From contig NZ_CP133020.1 of NCBI RefSeq assembly GCF_030866825.1, positions 2,604,001 to 2,668,000 on the forward strand: 64,000 bases of DNA, in the 5' to 3' direction. Shown here in pieces: positions 8,344 to 17,100 of the stretch; within the stretch, counting starts at the first letter, position 1; each line of letters starts with the position of its first letter. Below the pieces are notes generated by a model. The model did not search any database. It had not been told where the DNA came from and worked only from the letters and a program-made list of their open reading frames with translations. The DNA comes from Rathayibacter sp. SW19. Its GTDB lineage: Bacteria > Actinomycetota > Actinomycetes > Actinomycetales > Microbacteriaceae. A program made the translations under genes and the position numbers.

Positions 8344-8373
8344 CGGCCCGGGTGTCCTCAGACACCCGGGCCG
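8344..8373 (-). terminator. Strong hairpin downstream of tig
   Basis: A perfect 13-bp GC-rich stem (CGGCCCGGGTGTC, loop CTCA, and the complement) begins 17 bases after the tig stop. On the minus strand it is followed by TATGCTTTTGCG, giving a short T-run. This is a good intrinsic terminator and implies that clpP1 starts from its own promoter in the 8245-8343 gap. Confidence 0.8.
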
Positions 8374-8389
8374 CATACACGCTTGCGCG

Positions 8390-9862
8390 TCAGTCCTTCT
8401 TAGCAGCGTCCTTCTTGGCAGCCGACTTCTTCGCCGACTTCTTCTTCGGCTTCTCGTCGGCTTCCTCGTCGTTTTCGGCAGCGGATGCAGAAGCTGCCGC
8501 TTCAGCCGCTTCGGCCTCGGCCGCTTCGTCGACAACCGGTACTTCAACGGGGATGCTGGTGATGCCATCCGACGCATCGCTGGTGTCATCGACGGCGGTG
8601 AATTCACCCAGGTCGACGGTCGCGCCGTTGCTGTCTGTCACAACGGCGCGGCCGAGCACGATGGCAAGGGCCTTGTTGCGTGCGACCTCACCGACCATCT
8701 GCTGGATCTGGTTGTTTTCGCTCAGCACCTTGATGAACTCGTTCGGCTCCATGCCGTACTGCGCTGCGCCCTGAACCAGGTACTGCGTGAGCTCGTCCTG
8801 GCTGACCTTGACCTTCTCCGCTTCGGCGATATCGTCGAGCAGGATCTGGATGCGGAACGTCTTCTCGCTGGACTCTGCGACCTCGGCGCGATGTACATCG
8901 TCGTCGAGGCGGTTCTCGTTCTCGAGATGCCTGTGCACCTCGTCCTCGACCAGCTGGGCGGGGATGGGGATCTCGACGAGCTCAAGAAGCCGATCGATCA
9001 GAAGGTTGCGTGCCTCGTTGCCCTGCCCGAAGGTCTTGGCACGGGCCGCTTCGCCGCGCAGGCTTTCCTTGAGCTCGTCGACGGTGTCGAATTCGCTTGC
9101 GATCTGCGCGAAATCGTCGTCGGCATCCGGAAGCTCGCGCTCCTTGACGGCGATGACGGTCACCGTGATCTCTGCCTCTTCGCCCTCGTGGTCGCCGCCG
9201 AGCAGCGGTGCGTTGAAGGTGGTGGTCTCACCGGCGGTGAGAGAGTCGAGTGCCTCGTCGATGCCTTCGATCAGGTCGCCGGAGCCGAGTTCGTACGAAA
9301 TGCTGCTGGCCGTGTCGACCTCTTCGCCGCCGATCGTCGCGACGAGGTCGATCTGCACGAAGTCACCGGTCTTGGCCGGTCGGTCTACCGTGATGAGGGT
9401 GCCGAAGCGCTCACGAAGACGATCCAGCTCGGCGGTGACGTCCTCGTCTGTGACCTCCGCTGCATCCACGGTGAGCGCGATCTTGTTGTAGTCGGGCACC
9501 GTGAACTCGGGGCGCACGTCGACCTCGATGGTCAGCAGGAGGTCGCCGGAGTAGTCCTTGTCGCTCGGCCACTCTGTGATATCGGCCTCCGGGCGGCCAA
9601 GCGGGCGAACCGAGTTCTCTTCGACGGCCGCGCGGTAGAAGCCGTCGAGGCCCTCGTTGACGGCGTGCTCGAGCACTGCTGCCTTGCCAACGCGTTGATC
9701 GATGATGGGCGGCGGCACCTTGCCCTTACGGAAGCCGGGAATGTTCACCTGTTCGGCGATGTGTCCGTAAGCATGGGTGATGGCTGGCTTCAGCTCTTCC
9801 GGCGTCACCGAGATGGTGAGCTTGGCGCGCGTGGGGCTCAGCTTTTCGACCGTGGTCTTCAC
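8390..9862 (-). CDS. tig: Trigger factor (ribosome-associated chaperone, PPIase)
   Basis: A 490-residue protein. The N-terminal ribosome-binding domain carries the GFRKGKVPP signature (residues 44-52). The FKBP-type prolyl isomerase domain follows (RPAKTGDFVQIDLVATIGG onward), and then the helical chaperone arms. The last 60 residues are an Ala/Glu-rich stretch ending in a Lys-rich tail (KKKSAKKSAAKKDAAKKD), longer than in E. coli but common in actinobacteria. The start is supported by AGGAG 8 bases upstream. It lies 53 bases downstream of tRNA-Pro on the same strand and upstream of clpP1, linking folding of new chains to the Clp protease. Confidence 0.97.
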   Translation of the reverse strand: MKTTVEKLSPTRAKLTISVTPEELKPAITHAYGHIAEQVNIPGFRKGKVPPPIIDQRVGKAAVLEHAVNEGLDGFYRAAVEENSVRPLGRPEADITEWPSDKDYSGDLLLTIEVDVRPEFTVPDYNKIALTVDAAEVTDEDVTAELDRLRERFGTLITVDRPAKTGDFVQIDLVATIGGEEVDTASSISYELGSGDLIEGIDEALDSLTAGETTTFNAPLLGGDHEGEEAEITVTVIAVKERELPDADDDFAQIASEFDTVDELKESLRGEAARAKTFGQGNEARNLLIDRLLELVEIPIPAQLVEDEVHRHLENENRLDDDVHRAEVAESSEKTFRIQILLDDIAEAEKVKVSQDELTQYLVQGAAQYGMEPNEFIKVLSENNQIQQMVGEVARNKALAIVLGRAVVTDSNGATVDLGEFTAVDDTSDASDGITSIPVEVPVVDEAAEAEAAEAAASASAAENDEEADEKPKKKSAKKSAAKKDAAKKD

Positions 9863-9915
9863 GTTGGGGGATCTCCTGTTTTTTCAAAGTTCACTGCAAG
9901 TGGACGGATGCGATC

Positions 9916-9992
9916 TGGTCGGGGCGACAGGATTCGAACCTGCGACCTCCCGCTCCCAAAGCGGGCGCTCTACCAAGCTGAGCTACGCCCCG
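9916..9992 (-). tRNA. tRNA-Pro (anticodon TGG)
   Basis: On the minus strand this is a full 77-base cloverleaf with encoded CCA. The acceptor stem is CGGGGCG/CGCCCCG with discriminator A, the anticodon stem is CCCGC/GCGGG with loop TTTGGGA, and the T arm contains GGTTCGAATCC. Confidence 0.97.
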
Positions 9993-10410
9993 GATCGCTT
10001 TTGTCAACCCACGAGTGTCACCTAACCGGGCATGCGTGAACGCATGGCAAGCCAAATGACCTCCCACAGTCTAGCGAATGTTCTCGCGCCCAATCGCCGT
10101 GCCAGGTGCGCGTGGTCTGCGTGCAGCGCGATGCGCTGCGAGGTATTCGCTGTGTTGGCGTGCGGCGAGCGATGGTCGAATGGACGAACGTGGCCCGTTC
10201 TGACGAGAGTGCATGCCTGGGCAGCATCTCTCGTCCGTTTGGGGCACGCTCGACTGTTTGATGCACGCTGGCCAAGCGACGCGTGCGAATCCACGGACGG
10301 GTGCAGCGGATTCGTCGCCGGAGCGACTCACGGATGCTGGGGCGCGGTTTCGCGGGCGGCGCATTCGATGCATTAGGCTTGCACAGCGCGAAACGGATCG
10401 CTCCGTTGTC
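9993..10410. other. Intergenic region between tRNA-Pro and tRNA-Gly, no gene recognised
   Basis: These 418 bases contain only overlapping Arg-rich frames on both strands with no family likeness and no consistent ribosome-binding sites. The region should hold the promoter for tRNA-Pro/tig (minus strand) and for tRNA-Gly (plus strand). I see no clear repeat or terminator. Confidence 0.6.
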
Positions 10411-10481
10411 GGGGATGTAGCTCAATGGTAGAGCCTCAGTCTTCCAAACTGATTACGCGGGTTCGATTCCCGTCATCCCCT
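10411..10481 (+). tRNA. tRNA-Gly (anticodon TCC)
   Basis: A 71-base cloverleaf without encoded CCA. The acceptor stem is GGGGATG/CATCCCC, the anticodon stem is TCAGT/ACTGA with loop CTTCCAA, and the T arm has GGGTTCGATTCCC. It borders the TIR/integrase islet, and tRNA 3' ends are common integration targets, but I found no second copy of its 3' end. Confidence 0.95.
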
Positions 10482-10555
10482 CTCCTTACAAGCACCGCGA
10501 TCGCGGCCTGCTGGCGCAAGAAGCCCTCAGAGCAGATCCCCGTGTAAACCCCGTC

Positions 10556-11683
10556 CTAACCTTTTGCGCGGACCTCCAGGATGTCGAGCGCAACCAGTTC
10601 GGAGAAGAGAGCGCCTAGCTCAGCGACAAGCTGGTCTTTCTCAAACTCGATGTACCCCAAGTCGCTAAAATCGCTCGGGAATGACACGCCCTTCTCCTTG
10701 AAGATGACAATACGCGTGTCATATAAAATAGATGCGGCGCCCAGCTCAAATACCACATTCTCGCTCGGGCGCCACACCTCCTGCTGGTTGTCAGCGTCCC
10801 CTTTGAAGAACTGCTCGTCGGCCGTGAAGATGAATATCCCAGACGAGCAATCAAGCTCCATGAGATCAGCGACCTTCTTACTGATCGGACGGCCCTTGTT
10901 CGGTTCGTCAACTGCCACGGCGTACTGTACTTTGAACTGGTCAAGCGCCTTCTTCAATTGATCGAGAGGCGTCCGATTCTTTCCATGGGCGATAAAGACC
11001 TTCTTCGCAGTGCCAAGACTGCGGTCTTTGAGCCGAGGCTGCAGGTTAGTGATACCGCTTGTCGAAGTATCCGCCGGGGCATCGTATTCGGTCTGACCAT
11101 CGCCTTCCGACTCGAAGTTATCGCCTGCCTCAGCTTCACCCTGAGCTGACGACGATGCGGCTAGGCCAATCGCGGCCGCTGATCCAGAAGTATTGACCCA
11201 CTTTCCACCCTTCATATCCACAATGAAGCCTGCCGTTTCCAGATCGGCCAGCAAGAACTGAGTCGCCTCATCTACACGGTCTACTTCAACGCCTCCTTCC
11301 CCAGTCATAAAGTCTTTCAGAGGAGCAGCTGCCGGAATCTTCTTGGAAACGTATGCGTCGATAAATCGCTTGTACGGTGTAACGTTCTGAACCGCCCGCT
11401 TGAGCGCTGTGTCTCTCGCAACTTCGTCTCCACCAACTGACTTCTCGCCCAGAGCAGTAACGGTGAACGAGTCACTGTTGATACCACCGCTTGTTAACCC
11501 ATAGAGTCTTGACGCCGCAACTAAATCGCGAAATGCACTGGACGTTGGCGTAGTGTCGAGCAACCCGGCGAGGGTAAGTTTCGAAACGGCCTGTGAAGAG
11601 GCTTCGTCTACTATGACTCTTGCTACAGCAAGGGCACGGGAAAGTTCAATGGCCGGATAGTTGCGCTGTTTGCCTCTTGGCAC
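10556..11683 (-). CDS. TIR-like nucleotide-binding protein (Cap12/Pycsar-effector TIR family, PF10137-like)
   Basis: A 375-residue protein. The GTG start at 11683 is chosen because GGGAGG lies 5 bases before it; the longer open frame upstream is integrase debris. Residues 1-180 look like tandem helical or winged-helix segments. A variable acidic linker follows. The last 140 residues form the TIR-like domain: KKVFIAHGKN (strand A), DEPNKGRPISKKVADLME, GIFIFTADEQF, and RPSENVVFELGA. In the related effectors the motif is GRTIIEK, with a catalytic Glu; here the aligned residues are GRPISKK, so the Glu is absent. Base composition is near 50% GC, against over 60% around it, suggesting transfer. A role in phage defence or NAD sensing is inference. 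Confidence 0.75.
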   Translation of the reverse strand: MPRGKQRNYPAIELSRALAVARVIVDEASSQAVSKLTLAGLLDTTPTSSAFRDLVAASRLYGLTSGGINSDSFTVTALGEKSVGGDEVARDTALKRAVQNVTPYKRFIDAYVSKKIPAAAPLKDFMTGEGGVEVDRVDEATQFLLADLETAGFIVDMKGGKWVNTSGSAAAIGLAASSSAQGEAEAGDNFESEGDGQTEYDAPADTSTSGITNLQPRLKDRSLGTAKKVFIAHGKNRTPLDQLKKALDQFKVQYAVAVDEPNKGRPISKKVADLMELDCSSGIFIFTADEQFFKGDADNQQEVWRPSENVVFELGAASILYDTRIVIFKEKGVSFPSDFSDLGYIEFEKDQLVAELGALFSELVALDILEVRAKG

Positions 11684-11786
11684 GCTCGCCTCCCAAAGAT
11701 GAGTTGCCATCAGTATGGCAATTGTCAGCAGAATCATCCACGGCAACGCCGGTGTGTCACAGGACATCAAGGCGTGGTCGGAATTC

Positions 11787-12420
11787 CTAATCAGATTGTG
11801 CCTGAACTGCGAACGCCTCGAACGCGGCGATGTCGGCCGCGTAGTCGCTCGGGCACAGGGTGCCGTACACGGTGTCGGTAGTGACCAGCAATGCGTGCCC
11901 ATCCACTGGCTCAGCTTGTGTGGCGCGGCGGCAGTGGCCAGCATCAAAGATGCGTAGGTGTGTCGGAGGTCGTGCCAGAACGTCTCGGGTAGTAACCCCA
12001 GGCCGACGGCCTGGGAGCCGTAGTACTGCAAAACCAATCCGCAATCGATGTTCCGCTAGAAGTCGAGCTCACGAAATCCGCTACTACGAGCAGGCCAGAT
12101 CAGCGCGTCAGGGTCGGCTGAGCGTCGGTGCGCCAGAGGGTAGATCTTCAGGTCCGCTATCGACGTCCCTTCGAGAAGTGGCAGATCGCAGGACGAATGC
12201 TTCGACTTCGGCGTGCTGACCGTCCAGGCCCTGTTTATGCGTTTGATGCATGGCGAACCTCGATGTGGGCGCCCGTCGCCGACAGGAGAACGTCCCGATT
12301 CGCCATTCCCTGCACCTCAGCCGTACGCAGGGTTGCCAACGCACAGAGCAGCATCACAACGTGACACGCCGGAAAGTTATCGAGCACTATGGCGAGCGGT
12401 GTTCACCTGCACCTCGGCGC
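11787..12420 (-). pseudogene. Decayed tyrosine recombinase (phage/island-type integrase)
   Basis: Reading the minus strand through three frames recovers the catalytic half of an integrase. Box I has Arg in TLRTAEVQGMANRDVLL (around 12290-12345). The segment WTVSTPKSKHSS and IADLKIYPLAHR follows, then box II HDLRHTYASLML (around 11945-11980) and the tail TDTVYGTLCPSDYAAD with the catalytic Tyr. The damage consists of a frameshift near 12230, an in-frame TAG at 12056-12058, and a second frameshift near 11890. The N-terminal DNA-binding part is missing or unrecognisable. It lies just upstream of the TIR gene and marks this interval as a former mobile islet. Confidence 0.85.
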
Positions 12421-12510
12421 GTGCGGCCGTGCGCACCGAGGACGGCGCCGACGAGGACAGTGTGCAGGAGCTCGAATGGTTCGCCGCAATATCATGTTGC
12501 AATCCGGCTC

Positions 12511-12546
12511 TTGCACTACTTGCAAGTACGTCCTAGAATCGTTACA
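12511..12546 (+). promoter_or_regulatory. hicAB promoter with operator-like palindrome
   Basis: TTGCAC (12511-12516) and TAGAAT (12534-12539) are separated by exactly 17 bases and match sigma70/SigA-type hexamers. The spacer contains the perfect palindrome TACTTGCAAGTA (12517-12528). The expected start point falls at or within a base of the hicA ATG (12547), so the mRNA may be leaderless. The palindrome is well placed for repression by the HTH-bearing HicB. Confidence 0.7.
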
Positions 12547-12759
12547 ATGAAGCGCAGGGACCTCCTCAAGAAGATCGCCGCAGAAGCCAAACGCCAAGGC
12601 ATCACGTGGGAACTCGTCCGCAACGGCGCAAACCACGACGTTTATACCCTCGGTGACACGATCATCCCCATAGCGCGACACAACGAGATCGGCGATCGGT
12701 TCGCGATCGAGATCTTCAAAGAATGTCAAGCCCAGTTAGGACAAAGGTGGTGGAAGTGA
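12547..12759 (+). CDS. hicA: HicA-like toxin (mRNA interferase family)
   Basis: A 70-residue basic protein with the small dsRBD-like fold pattern of HicA: MKRRDLLKKIAAEAKRQGI, then WELVRNGANHDVYTLGDTII with the conserved active His in NHDVY, and ARHNEIGDRFAIEIFKE. HicA toxins cleave mRNA and are held inactive by HicB. The toxin is encoded first, and its TGA overlaps the antitoxin ATG (TGATG). The ATG at 12547 is preferred because the longer open frame upstream crosses the integrase remains and the promoter. Confidence 0.85.
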   Translation: MKRRDLLKKIAAEAKRQGITWELVRNGANHDVYTLGDTIIPIARHNEIGDRFAIEIFKECQAQLGQRWWK

Positions 12760-13121
12760 TGTACGAAGTCACAGCTGAACTCGACGGCCGATTCTGGCTT
12801 GTTCGCGTGCCCGCGATCGACCGCGTCACACAGGCGCGCAATGTCGGTGAAATTCAGACCATGGCGGCCGACCTGATTACGGTCATGACGGGAGAGGAAG
12901 CTCCTGAGGTTCATGTGGAGCTAAAACTACCCGAGGCGATCACCGAACGCCTGCAGCGGCTGGCCGAGGCGCGTGCGGCCGAGGCCGAGGCTCGACGGGT
13001 GGCTGCGGAAGAGAACCGTGCCGTTGCCCGCATGCTACGTGCTCAGAACCTCACGCTCGCTGACGTCGGGTCGGTTCTCGGCGTCTCTCATCAGCGCGCT
13101 GCCCAACTCGTCAGCGCGTAG
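12759..13121 (+). CDS. hicB: HicB-like antitoxin with C-terminal helix-turn-helix
   Basis: A 120-residue protein. The N-terminal partial RNase H-like fold (MYEVTAELDGRFWLVRVPAI, then QTMAADLITVMTG) is the HicA-binding part. A long Ala/Glu/Arg helix follows (EARAAEAEARRVAAEEN). The C-terminal HTH (LADVGSVLGVSHQRAAQL) should bind DNA, most simply the palindrome in the promoter at 12517-12528. It is translationally coupled to hicA through the TGATG overlap. The long charged linker between the two domains is unusual compared with short HicB proteins. Confidence 0.85.
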   Translation: MYEVTAELDGRFWLVRVPAIDRVTQARNVGEIQTMAADLITVMTGEEAPEVHVELKLPEAITERLQRLAEARAAEAEARRVAAEENRAVARMLRAQNLTLADVGSVLGVSHQRAAQLVSA

Positions 13122-13145
13122 CTAACACAGAAATGACCCAATCAT

Positions 13146-13172
13146 CGCCCATCTCTTCCGTAGAGTTGGGCG
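13146..13172. other. Hairpin between hicB and the LLM oxidoreductase gene
   Basis: CGCCCATCTCT and AGAGTTGGGCG pair with one mismatch around a 5-base loop and end one base before the ATG at 13174. It could terminate hicAB transcription (no U-run is seen) or mask the downstream start, which has no visible ribosome-binding site. Confidence 0.4.
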
Positions 13173-13173
13173 C

Positions 13174-14067
13174 ATGAGACACGGAATCGTCATCCTGCCG
13201 CAGGCACAGTGGAGTGAGGCCCGGCGCACGTGGCAGAGCGCGGAAGGGCTCGGTTTCGATCATGCCTGGACCTACGATCACCTGTCGTGGCAAAGTTTGG
13301 CGGATCAGCGCTGGGGCGCGACGATTCCGACGCTGACGGCCGCGGCATCCGTCACCTCGACGATCCGGCTCGGCACGTTCGTGACGTCGCCGAACTTTCG
13401 GCATCCGGTGCCGTTCGCCAAGGATCTCGCGACCGTTGATGACGTGTCAGGCGGTCGGTTTCTGCTCGGTGTCGGCTCGGGCGGCACCGGCTTCGACGCA
13501 TACGTGCTCGGCTATCCGCAACTGACACCACGGCAACGCCACGAGCGATTCGTCGAATTCGTGCGCGGGTTGGATGCTCTGCTGCGATTCGAAGAGCCCG
13601 GAAGCGGCGGAATCAGCTTCGACGGCGACTGGTTCACCGCACGCAAAGCACGCATGGTCGGCGAACCTGCACAGCCGCCGCGGCTGCCGTTCATCATCGC
13701 CGCCGACGGGCCGAAAGGCTTGCAACTCGTCGCGGAACTCGGCGACGGCTGGGTGACGCTTGGCCGGCAATCCGATTCCCTCGACACCTGGTGGCGGAGC
13801 GTTGCGGAACTGTCCGCCCGGCTCGACGAGACGCTCGCCAATGCCGGCCGCGCACCACAGAGCATCGACCGCTATCTCAGCCTGGATGCGTCACCGCAAT
13901 TCGCCCTCGAAAGCGTGAACAGCTTCACGGATGCCGTCGGCCGGGCCGCCGAGTTCGGCTTCACCGATGTGATCACTCACTGGCCGCGCGCCGACGGGGT
14001 GTACGCCGGGCGAGAAGAGACGCTGTTCGAGGTGGCATCCCAGTTCTCCACAGATCGGCCGAAATAG
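13174..14067 (+). CDS. LLM class flavin-dependent oxidoreductase
   Basis: A 297-residue TIM-barrel protein of the bacterial luciferase/F420 family. Family marks are FDHAWTYDHLSW near the N-terminus, LGTFVTSPNFRHPVPFAKDLATVD, the GGRFLLGVGSGGTGFDAYVLG flavin/F420-binding region, and PFIIAADGPKGLQLVAELGDGW. Such proteins are monooxygenases or hydride-transfer enzymes that use FMNH2 or F420; the substrate cannot be told. No Shine-Dalgarno is visible, and a hairpin ends just before the ATG. It stands alone, downstream of hicAB and upstream of a large membrane-protein gene. Confidence 0.88.
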   Translation: MRHGIVILPQAQWSEARRTWQSAEGLGFDHAWTYDHLSWQSLADQRWGATIPTLTAAASVTSTIRLGTFVTSPNFRHPVPFAKDLATVDDVSGGRFLLGVGSGGTGFDAYVLGYPQLTPRQRHERFVEFVRGLDALLRFEEPGSGGISFDGDWFTARKARMVGEPAQPPRLPFIIAADGPKGLQLVAELGDGWVTLGRQSDSLDTWWRSVAELSARLDETLANAGRAPQSIDRYLSLDASPQFALESVNSFTDAVGRAAEFGFTDVITHWPRADGVYAGREETLFEVASQFSTDRPK

Positions 14068-14102
14068 CTCGACACGCTGCCGACCTCTGCCAGAGTGTTC
14101 GC

Positions 14103-17100
14103 ATGACCGACGCACCGCACAATGCCGGCCAACCCCGCGAGCCGCGCGAATGGCCTGCTGACCCGAACTGGCTGACAGACACGACGCGCTGCCCCGCGTG
14201 CTTCAGTCGCCTCGCTGGTCCATACTGCACGGCGTGCGGGCTGGACCTGCGCGGGCCACGCGCTGCCGAGTTGCTTGCAGCGTCGACACAGCTGATTGTC
14301 GCAGAAGACGCGCGACAGAGGCTCATTGCTACGATGCGGCGGGAACAGGCGGCGGCAGCGGCCGCTTACGCAGCGCAAGCGGCCGCGTACGCCGCGCAGC
14401 GAGCAGAGGCTCGCTATCCCCCGCCAATCCAGATCGCACCAACAACCACCTCCACACCCACATCCGCATCCATAGCTCCGATCCAGACCAGCTCGACTCC
14501 GCCCCTGCCACCGCCACCAACACCAACATCCCCGCACCCACTCGCTCCCGAGCCTCCCTCGCGGCGCCCTCGCAGGAACTCAACGGTGCAAATCGCACTG
14601 TTGATCGTCGGCGTGTCACTCGTGTCAATCGCCGCGATCTTCTTTCTGACCGTCGCCTGGCTGGTCACCGGCCTCGAAGTACGCTCCGCAATTGTGGGCG
14701 CGCTCACCGCGACCGCACTCATCGTCGGCGGAGTGCTGCGGCGCAAACGGCTGACCGCGACGGCGGAAGGCATCGCCGTCTTCGCGGTTGTGCTCGTGCT
14801 GCTTGACGCCTGGGCGATCCGCAGCAACGACATGTTCGGCGCCGGCCAGCTCGACGGATTGCTCTACTGGGGCGCAGCCCTGATGGACTGTACAGCGATT
14901 TTTCTCGTGTGGCACATCATGTCCAACCTGCGGGTAGCGAGCGTTGCAGGCTTCACCCTGCTGGCACCCGCGAGCGGACTGCTCGTCGCCGCACTCACGA
15001 ACCGACTCGACGGTGCCACCAGCACGCTGCTCGCCTGCCTCGCGGCCGCGCTCGCGACGATGGCGTATCGGGCGACGCTCCAGACGCGCAGTTCGTGGTG
15101 GCCGTCTCACAATCGGGCAGCAGAGCGAGTAGTCCTGTTCGTAATCTTGGTCGCGTCGCTTGCGCTGGCGGGCTTAGCAAGCTGGCTCGCGCAACCCCAA
15201 TACACTTGGGCTCCCGCCTGGTGGGTGCCGTTGATCGTCGCTGTCGGCCTGCTGCACATTGCCGTTCTCCTGCGGATGCGCCGAGAGTCGCAGCCTGCGC
15301 CTGCCACCGCTATCCCGGCGACCATCGCCTGCCTTGTCGTGCTCAACCTGGTCATGCTCGTTCCGCAATTCGCTTCACGGCTCAACAGCCCCACGCTCGC
15401 GGTGACCGTCTCCACCCTTGCCGCTCTTGCAATTGCGCTGGCAGTGGAGGCGGCACGGCGCCGGTTTCCAACGCTGCAACAGCGCCCGGCTCCGGCTCGC
15501 TCCATCGTGACCGCTGCCGCAGTGACCGCGCTGGTCCTCGCCGCCGGCTCACTCCTGGCCACCGTCGTCGCAGCAGCCGTCCCAACGATCGAGGCGTTGA
15601 GCTACGGCGTCAGCGGCGGTATCCGCACCGGCATCGATGCCGTAGTCGACCCGTTCAGCTTCCCTCCACCGATCAACGGGTGGGCCCTGCTGACCCTGCC
15701 GGGTGTTGCGGTGTTGGCCGCTGCGGCTTGGGCGGCCCAGAAACTCCTCCGCACCCGGATGCTCTCGCTCGCGTGGTGCGCCGCCGGCACCCTGCTTCTC
15801 GCGGTCGCGTTTGCAACCGCGCTCCTGCCGATCGTGCTCAGCTACCTCGTGATCGCAGCGGCAAGTTGTGTCGTTCTGCTGCTCGACACGCGAGGAACAC
15901 TGCGCGTCGGGCGGCTCCGAGCGGTGCTGCTCACCACGATGATCGTCGCGGCCGTTTTGGGCTACTTCGTCAGCTGGGCGACATCGGGCACCTGGTGGAT
16001 CGGATCCGTCGGTGCGATCCTCATCGCCTTCTTTTCCCGCTACCTGGTGCGCGGAAGCTCGCGAGCAGTCGCACGCGCCGTGCTCCTGCCTGTCGCTGCG
16101 GCTCTGGCCGTCATCGCAAGCGGAATCGCACCCTGGGCGCTGACGTTGGGCCGCTCCCCCAGCATCACGACCACGACCTTCAACGTCCTCGGCGGCATCG
16201 CGCTGAGTACTGCAGTGTTGCAACTAGTGGTCGCACTGCCGTGGCGTCGAGCGCTGCGCCCGCTCGAGCGGCGTACCACGTTCTGGCTCCTGTTGCTACC
16301 GACCAGCACGTTCGCAATCCTGTTGCTTCCCGCCTTTGCGCACCTCACGTCTCGCGGCGACGCAGGTCTGCTGTTTCCCGAACCTCTCGGCAGTCTCGGC
16401 CGCGCGACCATCTTGCTGATCGCACCGATCGTGTGGCTGGTCGCGCGCGGCAACCCTGCTGGCCTCCGGCGTGAGCGGCTGCTCGGAATCGCCGGCCTCG
16501 CGCCTGTCGTCGCCCTCGCCGCGTCCGCGATCGTAACGCTCACGGAAACCAATGCCTGGACGACCGGGGCCGCCACCGGCACAACAGTCCGGGTGGTCGT
16601 CATCGCGGCGGCGGCACTGCTCGGGTGCGCAATTGCGCTCGTCATCGGAATCTCGCCACCGCGAACGCGCACGGATTCACTGCGGCGCGGACGATCACCT
16701 GCCCGTGATCGCGTCGCCCTCGAGCTCGGGGCAGCGCTCACGTTCTGCTGGGCGGGCGGCATCGCCGCTTTCGCTGCACCGGATGCGACGTGGCTCGTGC
16801 TGCTGCTCGTCGCGCTGGCCTTCCTGCTCGCTGCGATCGACGCCGACGGCCTGTTCGCGTCGCGGTCCGTGCGTCGCCACGCCGGTTGGATCGCCCTCGC
16901 GGTCGGCACTGCGGCCCTCTGGATCGGTCTGGGCCGTAGCGGCGTGGATGCGCTCGAACTCTACGTGCTCCCGGTCGCGGCGGCGTTGCTCGTCCTGGCC
17001 ATGCTCGTGTGGCGATTTGGCCCGAGCGCTCACGCCGCGCACGCCAGCGCGGGCGCGGCAGTTCTTCTGCTGGCCGCGCTGTCCGTAGCAATAATTCCAT

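Noticed and set aside
8327..10039. A 570-codon open frame antisense to tig and running over tRNA-Pro
   Set aside because: It mirrors the codon pattern of tig, crosses a tRNA gene, and has no family likeness.
10018..10425. A 135-codon minus-strand frame between the tRNA genes
   Set aside because: Arg-rich, overlapping the tRNA-Gly region, with no ribosome-binding site or recognisable domain.
10556..13121. TIR-like gene plus hicAB as one combined defence system
   Set aside because: They are on opposite strands, have separate promoters and are divided by the integrase remnant; adjacency is better explained by a shared mobile origin.
14909..16474. A 521-codon frame inside the giant membrane-protein gene
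   Set aside because: Arg/Pro/Ala-rich out-of-frame translation of GC-rich membrane codons, with no start signal.
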